From Mycteria americana (lineage: Eukaryota; Chordata; Aves; Ciconiiformes; Ciconiidae), in NCBI RefSeq assembly GCF_035582795.1, contig NC_134365.1, forward strand, positions 133,637,077 through 133,701,076: 64,000 nt of DNA. Reading direction: 5' to 3'. Below the pieces are notes generated by a model. The model worked only from the letters and a program-made list of their open reading frames with translations, was not told the DNA's origin and did not search any database. Positions 59,700 to 64,000 of the stretch are shown here, piece by piece; positions within the stretch are counted from its first letter, which is position 1, and each line of letters starts with the position of its first letter. The translations under genes and the position numbers were made by a program.

Positions 59700-60830
59700 A
59701 TGAAGGTATTTGCCCGTACGACGGAGACAACGTACAATCCCACCCGCGCTTTGCATTACCTGCCATCCCTCGCTAGCGAATCGGCGGCACTGGTTTGAGC
59801 TTGCTTTCCCGCGGGATGGTGTCCTGGTCTCCTGGCTCACAGCCATGCCTGTAGGGTGGGCATCTTTGTTTTGTCCCGCTCTTGGGGGCTCGGCCGGGCA
59901 CCAGTTACCCGCAGCCCGGGCAAGAGGTTTGGGTAAGGTCCACCTCCCTTCATTGCTGGTGCGGAGCCACGTGTTAGCTTCTTCTGGGAAGAAGGCAGCA
60001 CCTAATGCCTGTAGGGGCCAATACTCCTGTTCCCTGCGGGGTGACACCTCTGCAGGAGGTCTCTCCCATCCACCGAGATGCCCTCGGGTCTGACACCCCC
60101 GGGAAACAACTTTGCTGATCGGGTCCCCCAAGCTACTGGATGAAAGCGGGTTTAACACCACCCTTGCAGCGCTCTCCCCGTCCCCCGGGGAGCCAGAGGG
60201 CTCCCGCAGCGGAGCGCGGGCAGGTGAGGAGCACCCGTGGGAGAGGACGAGGCCTCGGGGGCTCCTGGGGCTCGGAGCAGCCCCCTGCCAGCGGGCCGCG
60301 GCGGGAGGCCTGCGGCCGCCGGCCTTATCCGGCACCGCCACCTAGCGACGAGGCCCCCGGGGCGGGGGTGGCCGGGGGCCGCGGGCGCAGCGCGTCCCGG
60401 GACCGCTCGCCCGCCCGCAGCGCCGGCTTGGCCGGGGCAGGGCGGCCGCCGCCTATGAAGCGCAGAGGCGGCGGGCGAGCGGGGTGGAGCTGGCGGGCTC
60501 CGGCTGCCGCTGCGAGGGGGTTTGGTCGGCCGCGGCTGCGCTGCCCGGGCAGGGGGCCGCAGGCCTCGGCGGGAGGCAGAGGCGTGGGCAGGGAGCGCGG
60601 CAGCGGGCTGAAAGCTGAGGTGGGAAGGCCTCGGGCCCTGAAGACCCAGCACTGCAGCCACAGGGCATCCCAGCGAGACCGCCCGTGTCCCTGGGGACGC
60701 AAAGGGCCGCTCACCGCGCCCGGGTGCAGCAGTCCCTCGGCAGATCGTTTTGCCGCTGGCAAGCTGGTGGCTGCGGGGCCTTCGCCATGGAAGGGCACGG
60801 TGCTATCACGGGGGGGCTGCTGCCAGTGAG
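59700..60830. promoter_or_regulatory. CpG island without an assigned gene
   Basis: CpG density rises from about 59,700 and peaks at 60,160-60,800. That peak is as GC- and CpG-rich as the two islands that hold gene starts. A consensus plus-strand donor (GGCAG|GTGAGG) is at about 60,219, and another (TTTGG|GTAAGG) near 59,933. I find no recognisable coding exon on either strand; the long frames (for example 60,140-60,829) are Arg/Ala/Pro/Gly-rich and are likely chance. It may be the start of a gene running out of the window, a long non-coding RNA promoter or an orphan island. Confidence 0.6.
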
Positions 60831-63800
60831 TCAGGGAGAGGTGCAGAAGTTAGGGCGAGCTTTGCATGCAGGGGGCTGTCCAGCTCCACCGGAGCAATTC
60901 CCACTTCTCGCCCCTTCTGCCTCTTGCTCAGAACGGCTCCAAACAGAAGGGCTCCCAGCAGCGGGAGCCTGGCAGGTCAGAAGCACCACAAGCTTTCTGA
61001 GCACGCATCGGCCGGGAAAGGCTGCACAGTCTTCCCCTTGTTTGGAGACACCCCTCAACACCTCTCCCCTAAGCCCTCAAAGTGTTGGGGTGGGTTGCAG
61101 GGTTGGTTTGACTGGTTCAAACCCAGCCTCTGCAGCCGGGAGCATCACGCGCTGATGGAGCCTCCTGTGTGGCGACGGAGGGAAAGCCGTGCACTCCTGA
61201 ACTGTGCCATCATTTGGTCGGTCAGCAAGGTTTAACTTGACCTTGGCCAGGCCAACTGAAAACCAAAAGAAAACCCCTGTGATTTCTGTCCCTTGAACTG
61301 GGCAGCCCTAAGAGGGAACAGGACTCCTACAGGTTCCTACTGCTGGTCCCGCTAACGGGATCACTGATTTAAGGCTCGCAAGCCTCTTAGTGCTAACGAG
61401 CTAAGCACCGGCAGGTCTGATGAGGCTTTGGATACAAGAATTTACTTAATCTTGTGATGGCGAAGAAAACCCCGCCTGCAGGGAAGCAACGTGCTTGGCT
61501 GGGGCGTGCCAGCACAGCATGCACCCTGCACCTCAGGGGCTGGAATGGTGTCCCCAGCACCACAGGGTGATCTTGCAGCCCTAGAGCAGCCCTGGGCATC
61601 TAAACCATACAAAACCCACTGAGATGACTAAAGGGTGGACATGGTGCCCTAGCATTGACCCTCTTCCTCTACAGGTCCTTTTCTAGCAATCCAGCCTGCT
61701 GGTTGATGTAGGCAGAGCCTTCTGGACTAGTTGTATGTTACCTACCATTTGCATTACAGCTCATTGTATGTTCTTCCAAAAACTATAAATAAATAAATAG
61801 AAAAGGGGGGAAAAAATGCTATTTTTAGGCACTTGAAATTCAACTGTAAGAGGCTCCTCTGTAATCTGTAATTGCTTTCAAGTTTCAGAGTCAAGATCAA
61901 GTTAGTTTAGTTTTCTTTTAAATAAGACCTGAGACACACTGAACAGACATCACTTGCCAAATATTTTTACCTCGCAAGCACTGATGTATTTCATGGGTGG
62001 CTGTATGTTCTGGGGGACATCTCTTACCTTCTTCCACTTGTATTTATTTGAACAGAGATGGTCAAGTCCTTCCCCTCCCTGAGAAGCCGAGGATGGTCCT
62101 TCACATATGGGGGGGGTCTCTTTGCTGGGAACAGGTCTCCTGTACCAGAAAATGCGACGCAGCCGGTGCCTAACTGCTGGTGCCCCCTTCCCAGCCTCCT
62201 TGTCTCCCTGCAGCGGGAAGGGATTCTCTTTTTAGCCAGTCCTTTCTGTAACTGACCCCCCCGTAAGTGGCCAAGTGGGTACTTGGGTTGCATTTGGTTG
62301 TCTGCAGCTCATTTTGAAAGCTGTCAACTATGAAAAGGGACATCTAGTAAGAAAAGGCGTTGCTGCTCAGCCACTCTTGCCAGCCCAGTGGCCGTCCCTC
62401 CCGCCAGCCGGAGCCAGAGGAGGAGAGGCGGTTAGCTCCTGCCCTGCGAGCAGCCATCAGGAGGCCCCACGACCCAGCACAAGCGATTTGGTCTCCCGGG
62501 AAGGCGGCCAAACAGGGATCCTGCTTGCCAGCCGTGCCGCAGCAGGCACTTCACGCCACGTTATGGGGCAGGTTGTGGTCCACGTTTGCAGGTAAGAGCT
62601 ACCTGGCCCCAGTGGTACGGCTCCATCGTCCCTTCTGCCGCAGACAGGAGCCGATCCTGCCCTCCTTTGGTGGTTATCTTTAGGCTTGCATGGAAATCCC
62701 GGCACAGGGCACTTGGAGCGCAGGCTGTTTGCCTTTCTGCAGCGGCCAGCTTCTCCTAATGCTTCCCAGGCTCTGTGCTTACACGTGTGAAGCATCTGAA
62801 TTTGTGGTGACGGCTCCGAGCCCCAGAACTGCTCTAAAAAGAGGAGGGCCAGGGCTCTCCTTGCTCTGCAGCTACCATGAGGAGGTATCACCACCCCGGC
62901 TTGCTGGTGTCTTTGCAAGGTGTATGTTGTACTATAGAAAGGTCTGTTGCATGGCAATATAGGGTTGTGGGTGTTTTTGTTTTTCCTGCATCCATGTTAG
63001 GTTTATTGTGATACTGGTCAACTGCCCAGTGAGGTGACAGCTTTGGGTACTGCTGCAAAGGCGCTCAGTGGGTCTGGTCAAGTGTTGGCATTGCTCTGAC
63101 TGCCCACAGACGTCACGCTGCTCCTTGACAGAGGCTTCCTAGCAAAACCACTGTGTTGGAAAGCCTAAGAAGTAAGGAAGCTCAAGTACTCTCTTAGTAG
63201 GTCCATGATAGATAGGCAAAATGGTATTAATGATACCATAATTACATTTAAAAATATAGTAAATATATAAAGTATATATTCATTTTCTGAGTTTCAAGTA
63301 CTTCTTTCTTCTTAGCGCTCTCTGCTTCTGCCAGTCATTTGACCTGCTGTAACTTCCCAGCTCCCCTACCTGTGAGCGCTTGTTAGTTATGATTCATCCT
63401 TTCAAATGGATACAATCCTGGCATTCCTTGTTTATCTGGGCTGTGTCAGAAAAAACATGTCCCAGTCTTCTTAAAGCTAACTTTACAGTATCAGCCTTAA
63501 CAAAACTCTTGATTCGTGCCAGTGCAAGAGAAAAATCAGGTCCGTGTTATTTCCTTTTTTGCATGCCACAAAAGTGTCTTTTCATCCGTATTTGTGTCAA
63601 AGGACTCATCTTGTCCATTGGATGCAAGTAGGACACATCCCTGGAGCATGTTGCTACCTCTCCATGGGCTCCAGGCGCCGTGGGAGGTGCTCTGGGCACC
63701 ACACCGCCGGCTGCGGGTCCCCCCGGGGCCTGCGTAGCACGTGGCAATCCCAAGACGATCACAGGTGGCTTTTGGTGCCTAGATGTGAGCAACTGAACTG

Positions 63801-64000
63801 AGACCAAGAAGTCTAAATAGGATGAGGCAGGACTTTCGGACCCATGCCACTGTACTCGTAGGTTGTCCTCTGAGCTTCTAGCCAACCTGCTAGACTTTGG
63901 TTTAATAATCTCAAAATGAGCACTTTGTGTGGCTTTCTGTTTCCAAAGGCATGAACATCTCTGTGGTCCCTGTTGGAAATGCCCTCGTCAGGGCCGGTAC
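60831..64000. other. Non-coding stretch with no gene seen
   Basis: Mixed composition with GC-richer parts near 62,350-62,560 and 63,640-63,740. A 7-base-stem palindrome lies at 63,221-63,239. No gene, RNA or clear repeat is recognised. Confidence 0.55.

Noticed and set aside
60140..60829. 229-codon plus-strand frame (and a 169-codon minus frame) in the third CpG island
   Set aside because: Low-complexity Arg/Ala/Pro/Gly composition, no domain, and frames open on both strands, as expected from GC content.

Overview
The window is nuclear DNA from a bird. The evidence is a set of CR1 LINE copies with the bird-type 3' end (short ATTCTATG repeats), a few old MIR SINE copies, long AT-rich non-coding stretches broken by three sharp CpG islands, and two vertebrate genes with GT-AG introns. 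The youngest CR1 copy resembles the type common in Neoaves and waterbirds more than the usual chicken CR1-F, so a non-galliform bird is my guess, from memory only.

Layout. From 1 to 3,538 lies the start of intron 1 of PDK3 (minus strand). PDK3 coding exon 1 is at 3,539-3,644, inside a CpG island (about 3,030-4,260). From about 4.3 to 32 kb I see no gene, only one CR1 copy (13.57-14.11 kb), MIR remnants, a 21-base G run and a repeat-rich segment near 18.4 kb. From 42,114 back to 32,179 there is a complete eight-exon minus-strand gene for a 333-residue, seven-helix protein of the organic solute transporter alpha (SLC51A/OSTalpha, Pfam Solute_trans_a) family. Its promoter is a second CpG island (about 41,580-42,560) with a perfect 13-base HNF1 palindrome about 154 bases upstream of the ATG. 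From 42.6 to 59.7 kb there is no gene, but there is a nested CR1-in-CR1 insertion (53.4-54.86 kb) and a short CR1 tail (55.4 kb). A third CpG island (about 59.7-60.83 kb) has no gene I can assign. The last 3 kb show nothing clear.

Main point. In human, PDK3 lies beside PCYT1B on Xp22, and SLC51A lies beside PCYT1A on 3q29. An SLC51A-family gene beside PDK3 is what a surviving second copy from whole-genome duplication would look like; I know of no such gene at the human PDK3 locus. All eight exons join in phase with consensus splice sites and no stop, so the gene looks functional. The HNF1 site suggests liver, kidney or gut expression, where OSTalpha exports bile acids and steroids. PDK3 is a mitochondrial kinase that inhibits pyruvate dehydrogenase. 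The two genes share strand and neighbourhood, and nothing here shows that they work together.
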